IMG/VR virus record: IMGVR_UViG_3300009172_000068
Coordinates: 1-22,815 of that record
Source of the DNA: a virus
DNA: 22,815 nt
Strand: one strand, 5' to 3'
A model generated the notes under the pieces. It saw only the letters and a program-made list of their open reading frames with translations. It searched no databases and had not been told where the DNA came from. Positions 12,817 to 19,892 of the stretch are shown here, in pieces; position 1 is the first letter of the stretch, and each line of letters begins with the position of its first letter. The position numbers were made by a program, and so were the translations under genes.

Positions 12817-14265
12817 ATGAAATTCAAATACAAAACAAAACCATATAAACATCAAGAAGATGCTTTAGAAAAAAGTTATAATAAAAAGAACTATGCCTAT
12901 TTCATGGAGATGGGTTGTGGTAAATCAAAAGTATTACTTGATAACATTGCATGGTTATACATAAAAAAAGAAATAGATACTGCTATAATTGTTGCACCAA
13001 AGGGTGTGTATAGAAATTGGGAAGTATCAGAAATACCAACACACTTCTTAGATGAGATCGATAAAGATGTTTACATATGGAATTCATCTCCTAATAAATC
13101 TCAAGAAAAAGAATTGGTGCGAGGAACTCAAGATAGAACAAAACTTAGAATACTATTAATTAATGTAGAAGGTTTTGCTACACCTAAAGTTAAAAAATAT
13201 ATACATGCTTTTACACAGAACTGTAAGTTTATGTTAGCCGTGGACGAGTCAACTACCATTAAGAATCTTAAAGCTAAGAGGACGAAAGCTTTAATTGCTT
13301 TTGGACAAAAGGCATCATACAAAAGAATATTAACAGGCTCTCCTGTAACTAAGTCTCCATTAGATTTGTTTTCTCAATGCTCATTCATGAGTAATCAATT
13401 GTTAGGGTTTGCATCTTACTTTGCCTTTCAAGGTAGGTATGCGGTAACGAGAACTCAACAGATGGGTGCTCATTCTTTTCAACAGATCATTGGTTATAGA
13501 AACCTGGAAGAATTATCTAATAAACTAAATAATTTTTCTTTCAGAGTTACAAAAGATCAAGCCTTAGATTTACCTGATAAGATATACACAACAAGAGAAG
13601 TAAGTCTTTCGACAGAACAACTACAACATTACACTTCATTAAAGAAAAATGCCGTGACAATGATCGATGATGAATTGATATCAGCTACGGAAGTAATGAC
13701 ACAGTTACTTCGACTGCAACAGGTTTTATGTGGATATCTGAAGACGGATGATGGAAACATTATTGATATAAAGAATAATCGTATGGATGCTTTGTTTGAA
13801 ACGATAGAAGAAATGGATGGCAAGGTAATTATTTGGTCAAGGTTTAGAAAAGACATAATAAGTATTGCTGCTAAACTTGCCAAAAAATACGGTCATGGAT
13901 CGGTGGTTAGTTTTTTCGGAGACACTTCGGATTCAGATAGAAAAGATGCCGTTAAAAACTTTCAATTTGGAGATGCACGATTCTTTGTAGCTAATCCACA
14001 AACGGCAGGGTTCGGGTTAACTTTGACCGCAGCAACAAATGTTATTTATTACGCAAACGATTTTAATTTAGAGACAAGAGTACAGTCGGAGGACAGGTGT
14101 CATAGGATAGGTCAGAATAAATCTGTGACGTATGTTGATTTACTTTGTCGAGGGACAATTGATGAATACATTGTAAAATCTTTAAAGGCTAAGATTAATC
14201 TGGCGAGTGCGTCATTGAACGAAGAAGTGAGGAAGTGGTTGGATCTGTCTCCGAAAAAGGTTTAG
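12817..14265 (+). CDS. SNF2-type SF2 helicase/translocase
   Basis: This 482-residue enzyme is an ATP-dependent duplex-DNA translocase. Motifs seen: Q-like KHQ (11-13), Walker A MGCGKSK (32-38), motif II VDEST (142-146; DEST in place of DEAH), motif III TGSPVTKS (173-180) and RecA2 motifs AGFGLTLTAA and QSEDRCHRIGQ (423-433) with the arginine finger. It lacks accessory SNF2 domains, as phage members commonly do. A role in replication, recombination or clearing proteins from DNA is likely. The ribosome site AGGGGAAG precedes the ATG. Its 3' end overlaps the minus-strand nuclease by 71 bases (convergent). The sequence TACGGTCATGGATCG inside the gene (13888-13902) equals the intergenic repeat. 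Confidence 0.93.
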   Translation: MKFKYKTKPYKHQEDALEKSYNKKNYAYFMEMGCGKSKVLLDNIAWLYIKKEIDTAIIVAPKGVYRNWEVSEIPTHFLDEIDKDVYIWNSSPNKSQEKELVRGTQDRTKLRILLINVEGFATPKVKKYIHAFTQNCKFMLAVDESTTIKNLKAKRTKALIAFGQKASYKRILTGSPVTKSPLDLFSQCSFMSNQLLGFASYFAFQGRYAVTRTQQMGAHSFQQIIGYRNLEELSNKLNNFSFRVTKDQALDLPDKIYTTREVSLSTEQLQHYTSLKKNAVTMIDDELISATEVMTQLLRLQQVLCGYLKTDDGNIIDIKNNRMDALFETIEEMDGKVIIWSRFRKDIISIAAKLAKKYGHGSVVSFFGDTSDSDRKDAVKNFQFGDARFFVANPQTAGFGLTLTAATNVIYYANDFNLETRVQSEDRCHRIGQNKSVTYVDLLCRGTIDEYIVKSLKAKINLASASLNEEVRKWLDLSPKKV

Positions 14266-14560
14266 TGGAAAATTGATGTGGATGTAGCTCAACTCGTTTT
14301 GTTTCTATATCCACATAAAGAAGCCTGATACCTAAACTTAATTGTCTTGATGTTAATGTCCTAGAGATAATACTACCATCTTTTCTTCGACCTACTTTTT
14401 TAACATCAAAGAAAAACCATTGATGACCAGGAGCTAAAGCAATTAAGTCTACAGGTCCCTGTTCAACGAAAGGAGAATAGACGTAACAATTTTGAGATAA
14501 CAACCATTCGGCTGCAATGAGTTCGCATCTCTTACCAAAGCCATTTCTTGTATCTAACAT
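14195..14560 (-). CDS. PD-(D/E)XK endonuclease (second nuclease)
   Basis: This 121-residue protein has GKRCELIAAEWLL (10-21, E13), GPVDLIA (35-41, D38) and FFFDVKK (49-55, D52 and K54), fitting the compact PDDEXK_5-type fold. The form D-(X)n-D-V-K uses Asp in place of the usual Glu in the second acidic position. It is probably a DNA endonuclease, perhaps a junction resolvase or host-DNA nuclease. It is transcribed against the operon, with AAGGAA 6 bases before ATG 14560 and a 3' end overlapping the helicase. Its start and that of 14635 face away from each other across 74 bases. Confidence 0.75.
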   Translation of the reverse strand: MLDTRNGFGKRCELIAAEWLLSQNCYVYSPFVEQGPVDLIALAPGHQWFFFDVKKVGRRKDGSIISRTLTSRQLSLGIRLLYVDIETKRVELHPHQFSTKPFSETDPTTSSLLRSMTHSPD

Positions 14561-14634
14561 GCAATTCCTTGTTGTTATTTATAAGTAATTGTTGTAATAC
14601 TATATTAAGATATTTTAAATACAAGGAGAAAATA
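14561..14634. promoter_or_regulatory. Divergent promoter region
   Basis: This 74-base AT-rich gap separates the minus-strand nuclease from the plus-strand 14635 gene. A plus-strand candidate is TTGTTG near 14570 with TGTAAT or TATATT downstream; no element is strong enough to fix. A ribosome site AAGGAG serves 14635. Confidence 0.35.
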
Positions 14635-14880
14635 ATGGAGTTCAATAAAGGAGAGTTACAAGTTTTAGAAAAAGCCGTTGGGTATTTCTCTGATCTTGTT
14701 TTAACTGAGGGTCGAGATTTTCATAGCCCTGATGAATTGGTAAATCTGTATAAATTAAAAGAGATAATGGAAAGAAAAGGTGGACCAAATATGCACGGTA
14801 ATAATGAAGTAAAACATTTATATGACGCAATGGAAAGTGAAAGGAAAATCAATGCCAAGAACATGGAAAGAAAAATATAA
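14635..14880 (+). CDS. Hypothetical 81-aa protein
   Basis: ATG 14635 (MEFNKGELQVLEKAVGYFSD) follows ACAAGGAGAAAATA. The in-frame 14548 start lies across the divergent gap and is rejected. The product is mostly helical with a charged C-terminus and no recognised family. It overlaps the RHH gene by 29 bases, suggesting coupled expression with it. Confidence 0.6.
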   Translation: MEFNKGELQVLEKAVGYFSDLVLTEGRDFHSPDELVNLYKLKEIMERKGGPNMHGNNEVKHLYDAMESERKINAKNMERKI

Positions 14881-15004
14881 GACGGTTGCAATACCAATGG
14901 AGAACTATGAAATGCTATCAGAAATAGCGGAAGATGAAGGAAGAAGTTTAACAAGGCAAATCTCTTGGTTAATAAAAAAAGCATTTGAGAAAAAAACTTC
15001 TTGA
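14852..15004 (+). CDS. Ribbon-helix-helix (CopG/Arc-like) DNA-binding protein
   Basis: This 50-residue protein, MPRTWKEKYKTVAIPMENYE at the start, then SEIAEDEGRSLTRQISWLIK, has the RHH layout: a short strand with alternating residues (KTVAIP), a helix, the GRSLTRQI turn and a second helix. RHH proteins act as dimers on palindromes or tandem half-sites, commonly as repressors. It is one of only two clear transcription-factor candidates in the window, so it may bind the TTAACATGTTAA sites; this is inference. The ribosome site AAAGGAAAATCA precedes ATG 14852. A promoter starts right at its stop. Confidence 0.75.
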   Translation: MPRTWKEKYKTVAIPMENYEMLSEIAEDEGRSLTRQISWLIKKAFEKKTS

Positions 15005-15028
15005 CAACTTATTGCAAGTGTTTAGTAT
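15001..15028 (+). promoter_or_regulatory. Promoter of the SSB/primase operon
   Basis: A perfect -35 TTGACA (15001-15006) overlaps the stop of the RHH gene, followed after 16 bases by TAGTAT (15023-15028). Transcription would start near 15035, just at the base of the following hairpin. Confidence 0.65.
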
Positions 15029-15036
15029 CAAGATTG

Positions 15037-15070
15037 CTAGGTTGGGTAAGCTTCCTCTTCTCCAACCTAG
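15037..15070 (+). other. 5'-leader hairpin
   Basis: CTAGGTTGG (15037-15045) and CCAACCTAG (15062-15070) form a perfect 9-bp stem with a 16-base loop. There is no T-run, so it is not a terminator. Its position at the expected 5' end suggests an mRNA-stabilising structure. Confidence 0.6.
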
Positions 15071-15114
15071 TTATAAAAGCCGAAGGGCAGAACTTTTAAA
15101 AAGGAGAAGTAAAG

Positions 15115-15672
15115 ATGAGCGAGTTATTTGAAACGATTGTTGCTGATGCGAGTGCGTTTGATGAAGTTAACGCAAAAACTGGGAGTGAATTATCTTCCCT
15201 TATCCGTAGTAGTCAAGAACTCTCCACTCAAATTAAAGAAGCTGAACAGCATCTTAAAGACCTTAAAGGAATGCAAAATAAGGTCGATACAGAATCCATC
15301 CCGGCAGTTATGCATGAGATGGGTGTAGACTCTGTTACTGTAGACGGTAACAAAGTTGAGTTAAAAGCCTTTGTACACGCAAGTATCCCACAGGATAAAC
15401 GTGAAGAGGTTTTTGGTTGGCTTCGATCAATTGGCGAAGGAGACATTATAAAGAATGATGTCATCTGTAGTTTTAGCATGGGACAAGATAACCTTGCTAA
15501 ATCTATTATTGCTGATCTCGAAGACAGAGGAGTTAACCCACAAGCTAAAACGCACATCCATCCGATGACGTTGAAGTCTTGGGTTAAAGATCGCATTGAA
15601 GCAGGGAAAGATATTGATCTTGACATGTTCGGTGCTTACGTTGGAACTAAAGCTACTACTAGAAAGGTATAA
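15115..15672 (+). CDS. Conserved phage protein upstream of SSB-like gene
   Basis: This 185-residue protein has an N-terminal coiled-coil region (about 23-60: SSQELSTQIKEAEQHLKDLK), then IPAVMHEMGVDSVTVDGNKV (62-81) and a conserved-looking C-terminus (THIHPMTLKSWVKDRIEAG). This organisation is familiar from phage replication modules, where the family is of unknown function. The ribosome site AAGGAG lies 8 bases before the ATG. It is the first gene behind the TTGACA promoter and is followed after four bases by the SSB-like gene, so a DNA replication/recombination accessory role is likely. Confidence 0.65.
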   Translation: MSELFETIVADASAFDEVNAKTGSELSSLIRSSQELSTQIKEAEQHLKDLKGMQNKVDTESIPAVMHEMGVDSVTVDGNKVELKAFVHASIPQDKREEVFGWLRSIGEGDIIKNDVICSFSMGQDNLAKSIIADLEDRGVNPQAKTHIHPMTLKSWVKDRIEAGKDIDLDMFGAYVGTKATTRKV

Positions 15673-15676
15673 GATA

Positions 15677-16486
15677 ATGAGTACAAATAATCAAGTAACA
15701 GAGAAAAAAGAAGCAGGTTTACCTGCTAATCTAATGAGTGAGATGGTTGCCGATTCAGGAGTTGGTCTTGATAATGTGACGGCTGATGATATGCAGATTC
15801 CTTTTCTTAGGATTCTACAAGCTTTATCCCCACAGTTAATAAAGACTAACTCAGGCTATATTAAGGGAGCAGAACAAGGAGATATCTTCAACACAGTTAC
15901 CCATCAGGTATGGAAAGCTGAAGATGGAATTCTTGTTGTACCATGTTATTTTGAACAAAAGTTATTAGAGTTTGTTCCTAGATCGCAAGGCGGTGGATTT
16001 ATACAAGAGTTAAAGAAGACGGATCCAAATGTTCTTGCGGTGCAGAAAGACAAAGAAACCGGCATGGACATGTTGCCTAGTGGTAATGAACTTGTTCGTA
16101 CAGGGCAACATTATGTCAAGATCCTTAACGATGAGCTTGGCATGTTGGAACCTGCTATAATTGACATGAAGAAAACTCAGATGAAACGATCTAAGATTTG
16201 GGTTACACAAATGTCAATGCAGACTATTAAATTACCAGATGGTTCAGCTAAACCTGCACCTATGTTTTCAACCAAATGGAAATTGAAAACAGTTGCTGAT
16301 GGTAATGACAAAGGTTCTTGGTATTCATGGCAGATTGAGAAGATCGGATTAGTCGATACTCTTAGTATGTATAATGAGTGCAAAGAGTTTCATGCTAATG
16401 TATCAAGTGGAGCCGTAAAATCATCTGCCGTTACTGATGACTTACCTTCTACTAATACAGTAAACGAAGACGAAGTGCCGTTTTAA
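15677..16486 (+). CDS. Putative phage SSB-like protein (conserved phage family)
   Basis: This 269-residue protein starts MSTNNQVTEKKEAGLPANLM; ATG 15677 is chosen because the frame further upstream overlaps the previous gene. Blocks such as MQIPFLRILQALSPQLIK and ILVVPCYFEQKLLEFVP belong to a phage family widely seen beside replication genes. The C-terminus is acidic and ends NEDEVPF, like the protein-interaction tip of bacterial SSB (DDDIPF). An SSB role is therefore favoured, but a canonical OB-fold cannot be shown from sequence alone. A hairpin follows the stop. Confidence 0.6.
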   Translation: MSTNNQVTEKKEAGLPANLMSEMVADSGVGLDNVTADDMQIPFLRILQALSPQLIKTNSGYIKGAEQGDIFNTVTHQVWKAEDGILVVPCYFEQKLLEFVPRSQGGGFIQELKKTDPNVLAVQKDKETGMDMLPSGNELVRTGQHYVKILNDELGMLEPAIIDMKKTQMKRSKIWVTQMSMQTIKLPDGSAKPAPMFSTKWKLKTVADGNDKGSWYSWQIEKIGLVDTLSMYNECKEFHANVSSGAVKSSAVTDDLPSTNTVNEDEVPF

Positions 16487-16495
16487 CTGACAAGT

Positions 16496-16535
16496 TTAGA
16501 GCAGGGTCTTTTTTGGATATTATTCCCTGCTCTAA
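16496..16535 (+). other. Intercistronic hairpin, possible partial terminator
   Basis: TTAGAGCAGGG (16496-16506) and CCCTGCTCTAA (16525-16535) form a perfect 11-bp stem with an 18-base loop, followed by TTCTTT rather than a clean T-run. It may lower readthrough from the SSB-like gene into the primase, or be a processing site that gives more SSB than primase. Confidence 0.65.
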
Positions 16536-16559
16536 TTCTTTAGGAGAGGAAGAGTTAAG

Positions 16560-18089
16560 ATGGATAACGTACAACGATTAATGGATGTGTTTGAGGGTTT
16601 TAGTGATGCCCATGGACAAACTAGAATATCTGCTGAAAGAAGAGCGGGTAAACAATCAGCTAATTCTTATATAAAGAGAACTCCTTTAACACAAGAACTC
16701 GTCAATGGTCATTTGACAGGTGTTCTTGGAGTAGGCTCAATACCAATCAATGAAAATAATCAATGCAAGTTCGGTGCTTTAGACATTGACATCTATCCTT
16801 TGGATCATATTGCATTAGATAAACAACTTAGAAAATTAAAGATACCTTGCGTTGTATGCCGGAGTAAGTCTGGTGGTGCACACATATACTTTTTTATGAC
16901 GGAATGGATGAATGCAGGAGAGTTTAGAGACAAGGCATCAGAGATAGCTTCGGTCATAGGTCATGGCGGTTGTGAGATATTTCCTAAACAAGAAGAGATA
17001 TTAGTTGAACGTGGGGATGTGGGAAACTTTATTAATCTTCCATACTTTGACCATGAGATGACAACAAGATATGCATTTAAAGAAGATGGCGAATCAGCTA
17101 CGTTAGAAGAATTTTTAGATATAGCCGACCAAAGGAAAGTAACTCCTAGTGATTTTAATAAACTACAGGTTGGAAGTAAACAGACGGAACCTTTTCCAGA
17201 AAGTCCACCATGTTTAAATGTTATGGCATTGAGTGGTATTGGAGAAGGTGGACGTAATTCTTCTTTATTTAACTATGCTACTATGTTTAAGAAAATGGAT
17301 CCTGATAATTGGAAAGCTTTATTAGAAAAGTTTAATATAGAATATTGTTCTAATCCGTTATCAGCTTCAGAGATTGTCACAATTCAATCCCAATTAGAAA
17401 AGAAAGAATATTTTTACACATGTAATCAAGAACCATTAAAGTCCCATTGCAATAAATCTTTATGTAAGAGAAGAAAATATGGCATAGGAACTACGACTGA
17501 TGCTGTGGAGATAACAGGTTTGTCTATTGTCAAGTCCGAACCAAGGGTCTTTTTTGCTGATTTAGATGGCAGACGATTAGAGTTAACGAGTTATGATTTA
17601 CAGTCTCAAGCTAAGTTCCAAATAGCCTGTCTTGAGCAACAAAATTTTATGCCACCACGAGTTAAGGAAGACTCTTGGCAAATATTAATTAATAGTTTGT
17701 TGTCAGAGGCTAATGAAATAGAGGTTCCAGAGGAGTTGACATATAAAGGTCAGTTCTTGGATTTAATAGAATCATTTTGTCATGGCAGGGTTCAAGCTGC
17801 ATCAGCAGAGGAATTATTGTTAGGTAAGCCTTGGGTTATGGAAGATAATGTTTATTTTAAGATAGATTCTTTTGTAGATTTTTTAAGACAAAAGAATTTT
17901 ACACATTACTCTAAAGGACAAATACAGGAAAGAATAAAAGAAATGAATTCTGGGGATAAATGTAATGCGTCTAAACATTTTAAAACAACAAATGGTGGAT
18001 GGAAATCAATAAGGGTATGGTGGGTTCCAGACATGAAAGAGCAGGTTGACATACCTAATGTAGAAATTGAAGAAGAGGTGCCTTTTTAA
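16560..18089 (+). CDS. AEP-type DNA primase
   Basis: This 509-residue protein makes primers for phage replication. The N-terminal ~200 residues show archaeo-eukaryotic primase motifs resembling the AEP domain of TOTE-type systems: FGALDIDIYP (71-80) with metal-binding D75 and D77, RSKSGGAHIYFF (101-112) with the SGGxH motif, and CEIFPKQEE (138-146) with GNFINLPYF (155-163). A middle domain has GGRNSSLFNYA (230-240) and a cysteine set C288, C297 and C302 that may bind metal. The C-terminus, residues about 370-509, looks helical with no NTPase motifs and ends EEEVPF, an SSB-like tail. It overlaps the helicase start (TAATG). No helicase domain is fused. Confidence 0.85.
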   Translation: MDNVQRLMDVFEGFSDAHGQTRISAERRAGKQSANSYIKRTPLTQELVNGHLTGVLGVGSIPINENNQCKFGALDIDIYPLDHIALDKQLRKLKIPCVVCRSKSGGAHIYFFMTEWMNAGEFRDKASEIASVIGHGGCEIFPKQEEILVERGDVGNFINLPYFDHEMTTRYAFKEDGESATLEEFLDIADQRKVTPSDFNKLQVGSKQTEPFPESPPCLNVMALSGIGEGGRNSSLFNYATMFKKMDPDNWKALLEKFNIEYCSNPLSASEIVTIQSQLEKKEYFYTCNQEPLKSHCNKSLCKRRKYGIGTTTDAVEITGLSIVKSEPRVFFADLDGRRLELTSYDLQSQAKFQIACLEQQNFMPPRVKEDSWQILINSLLSEANEIEVPEELTYKGQFLDLIESFCHGRVQAASAEELLLGKPWVMEDNVYFKIDSFVDFLRQKNFTHYSKGQIQERIKEMNSGDKCNASKHFKTTNGGWKSIRVWWVPDMKEQVDIPNVEIEEEVPF

Positions 18090-19615
18090 TGGAAACAAGT
18101 ATATTTGGACCACCCGGAACAGGGAAGACAACTAAGTTATTACAAATAATTGAGGATGCTATAGCTGATGGAATTCAACCAGATAGAATAGCTTTCTTAT
18201 CGTTTACTAGAAAAGCTGCTCAAGAAGCTATTGACAGAGCCTGTGTAAAATTTAATCTCGACCCTAAATATTTTCCTCATTTTAGAACCCTTCATTCGTT
18301 GGCTTTTCGTTGGACAGGAATGAAGGCAGAGAACTTAGTTAAACCTGCTGATATGAGGTTCTTAGGTTTAAAGTTAGGTGTTAAGTTTAATAAAGAAGAA
18401 AAAATTAACATTGAAGATGGGGATTTATATACACCTGGATCAACGGATGGCGATAAGTATTTTCACATAATGCATTTATCAAGATTAAAAGGAACTTCTT
18501 TATTAAAAGAGTTTGATGCTTTTAATGATACAACCTTACATAGAAGTTACGTTACTGTAGTAGAAAAAGCTTATGGTGACTTCAAGAAAGCACATGATAA
18601 GATTGATTTTACGGACATGCTTCTTAATTTTTTAGAAATGAAGACTGGTCCAGATTTAGATTTATTAATTGTTGATGAGGCACAGGATTTATCTCCTATC
18701 CAATGGAGAATGATTAAGGAATGTTTGTTACCAAACGCTAAGAAAGCTTATTACGCAGGGGACGATGATCAATGTATTTTTAATTGGGCAGGTGCAAATG
18801 TACGAGATTTTTTAAATGCATCTGAAAATAAAATTATTTTGGATAAATCATACCGAGTACCAAAAACTATACATGAATTTGCTAGAAATATAATTTCAAA
18901 TGTTACTTTCAGGCAAGCTAAAGATTGGCAACCTCGTGAAGAAAAAGGTGTGTTAAATTTTCACTTCAATATAATGGATGTAGATTTTAGAACCGGAGAG
19001 TGGTATATCCTTGCTCGTACAAATAGAATACTTTCAGAAGTTTCAGATAAACTTAAAAATGAGGGGTACATCTTTTGGAGAGAAGGATCTGGTTGGTCGG
19101 TGTCTCAAGAAATTATTGATAGTATTGAGGTTTGGGTAAAGTTATGCAAAGGAAAATCAGTAAGAGTACAAGAACTAATAACTTTCTCGAAGAAAACAAA
19201 GAAGGACATCATTGGTTATGGTGGAAAAAAACAAATAGAAGGTCTAGACTATGGTCATACATACACACTAAACGATTTATTAAACAGTAATTTAGGTCAA
19301 AAATTGAATCTAAACAAAGAGATGACTTGGTGGGATGTTATAAATGTCAGCGAAGAGCAACGAATTTATATTACATCAGCACTCAGACGAGGAGAATCAA
19401 TTCTATTGGGCACTCCGAGGATTAGGATATCTACAATACACAGATCTAAAGGTGGAGAAGCGGATAACGTAGCTTTATTGTTAGAGACACCAAAAATAAT
19501 ACAAGACAAAGGGGATAAAGATAGCGAACATAGAGTGTTCTATGTAGGGGCAACTCGTGCTAAAAAACAATTACATGTAATAGAAAGTGGGATAAAAAGT
19601 GGCTATAAAATCTAA
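18089..19615 (+). CDS. UvrD/Rep-like SF1 DNA helicase
   Basis: This 508-residue helicase moves on single-stranded DNA and is the best candidate for the replicative unwinding enzyme, since no DnaB-like protein is in the window. Motifs: I GPPGTGKTT (7-15), Ia SFTRKAAQEA (38-47), II VDEAQD (195-200), III GDDDQCIFNWAGA (224-236), IV SYRVP (254-258), V TIHRSKGGEAD (449-459) and VI VGATRAK (486-492) with the arginine finger. It is shorter than UvrD or Rep (about 700), implying a reduced 2B region. It is translated by TAATG coupling to the primase, and its end overlaps the GTG start of the next gene by 17 bases. Confidence 0.93.
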   Translation: METSIFGPPGTGKTTKLLQIIEDAIADGIQPDRIAFLSFTRKAAQEAIDRACVKFNLDPKYFPHFRTLHSLAFRWTGMKAENLVKPADMRFLGLKLGVKFNKEEKINIEDGDLYTPGSTDGDKYFHIMHLSRLKGTSLLKEFDAFNDTTLHRSYVTVVEKAYGDFKKAHDKIDFTDMLLNFLEMKTGPDLDLLIVDEAQDLSPIQWRMIKECLLPNAKKAYYAGDDDQCIFNWAGANVRDFLNASENKIILDKSYRVPKTIHEFARNIISNVTFRQAKDWQPREEKGVLNFHFNIMDVDFRTGEWYILARTNRILSEVSDKLKNEGYIFWREGSGWSVSQEIIDSIEVWVKLCKGKSVRVQELITFSKKTKKDIIGYGGKKQIEGLDYGHTYTLNDLLNSNLGQKLNLNKEMTWWDVINVSEEQRIYITSALRRGESILLGTPRIRISTIHRSKGGEADNVALLLETPKIIQDKGDKDSEHRVFYVGATRAKKQLHVIESGIKSGYKI

Positions 19616-19892
19616 AGACAGAGAATTTTTCTTAAAAGAAGCAGAAGCACTCATCAATGGTCCAAGGGCGAAGGAGTATGGGCCAGCGAGAAAAAATCAT
19701 AAAAGAATAGCTGATATATGGAGTATACTTTTAGATAAAAAACTGAAAGAACCAATTACTCCGGAAGAAGTTGTGGCTTGTATGATAGGTGTTAAAGTTG
19801 CTAGACTTGCCGAAGATATATCTAAAGAAGATTCGTGGACGGATATTATTGGATACGCTGCATTAGGTGGAGAAATCATAAATGACAAGTAA
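19599..19892 (+). CDS. DUF6378-family protein
   Basis: This 97-residue protein begins with GTG (MAIKSKDREFFLKEAEAL). The pattern INGPRAKEYGP, IADIWSILL, ITPEEVVACMIGVKVARLAE and DSWTDIIGYAALGGEI matches DUF6378, a phage-rich helical family related in organisation to MazG-like nucleotide-processing folds; the function is not established. No in-frame ATG gives this core, so GTG is accepted. It overlaps the helicase by 17 bases and the polymerase by 11, placing it within the replication module. Confidence 0.8.
   Translation: MAIKSKDREFFLKEAEALINGPRAKEYGPARKNHKRIADIWSILLDKKLKEPITPEEVVACMIGVKVARLAEDISKEDSWTDIIGYAALGGEIINDK

Noticed and set aside
8924-14560. Restriction-modification system formed by the methyltransferase and a PD-(D/E)XK nuclease
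   Set aside because: The nucleases are on the other strand, 3-4 kb away, small and of resolvase-like type; nothing links them as an R-M pair.
15037-15070. tRNA or terminator
   Set aside because: A single stem with a 16-base loop, no cloverleaf, no T-run; a leader hairpin is more likely.
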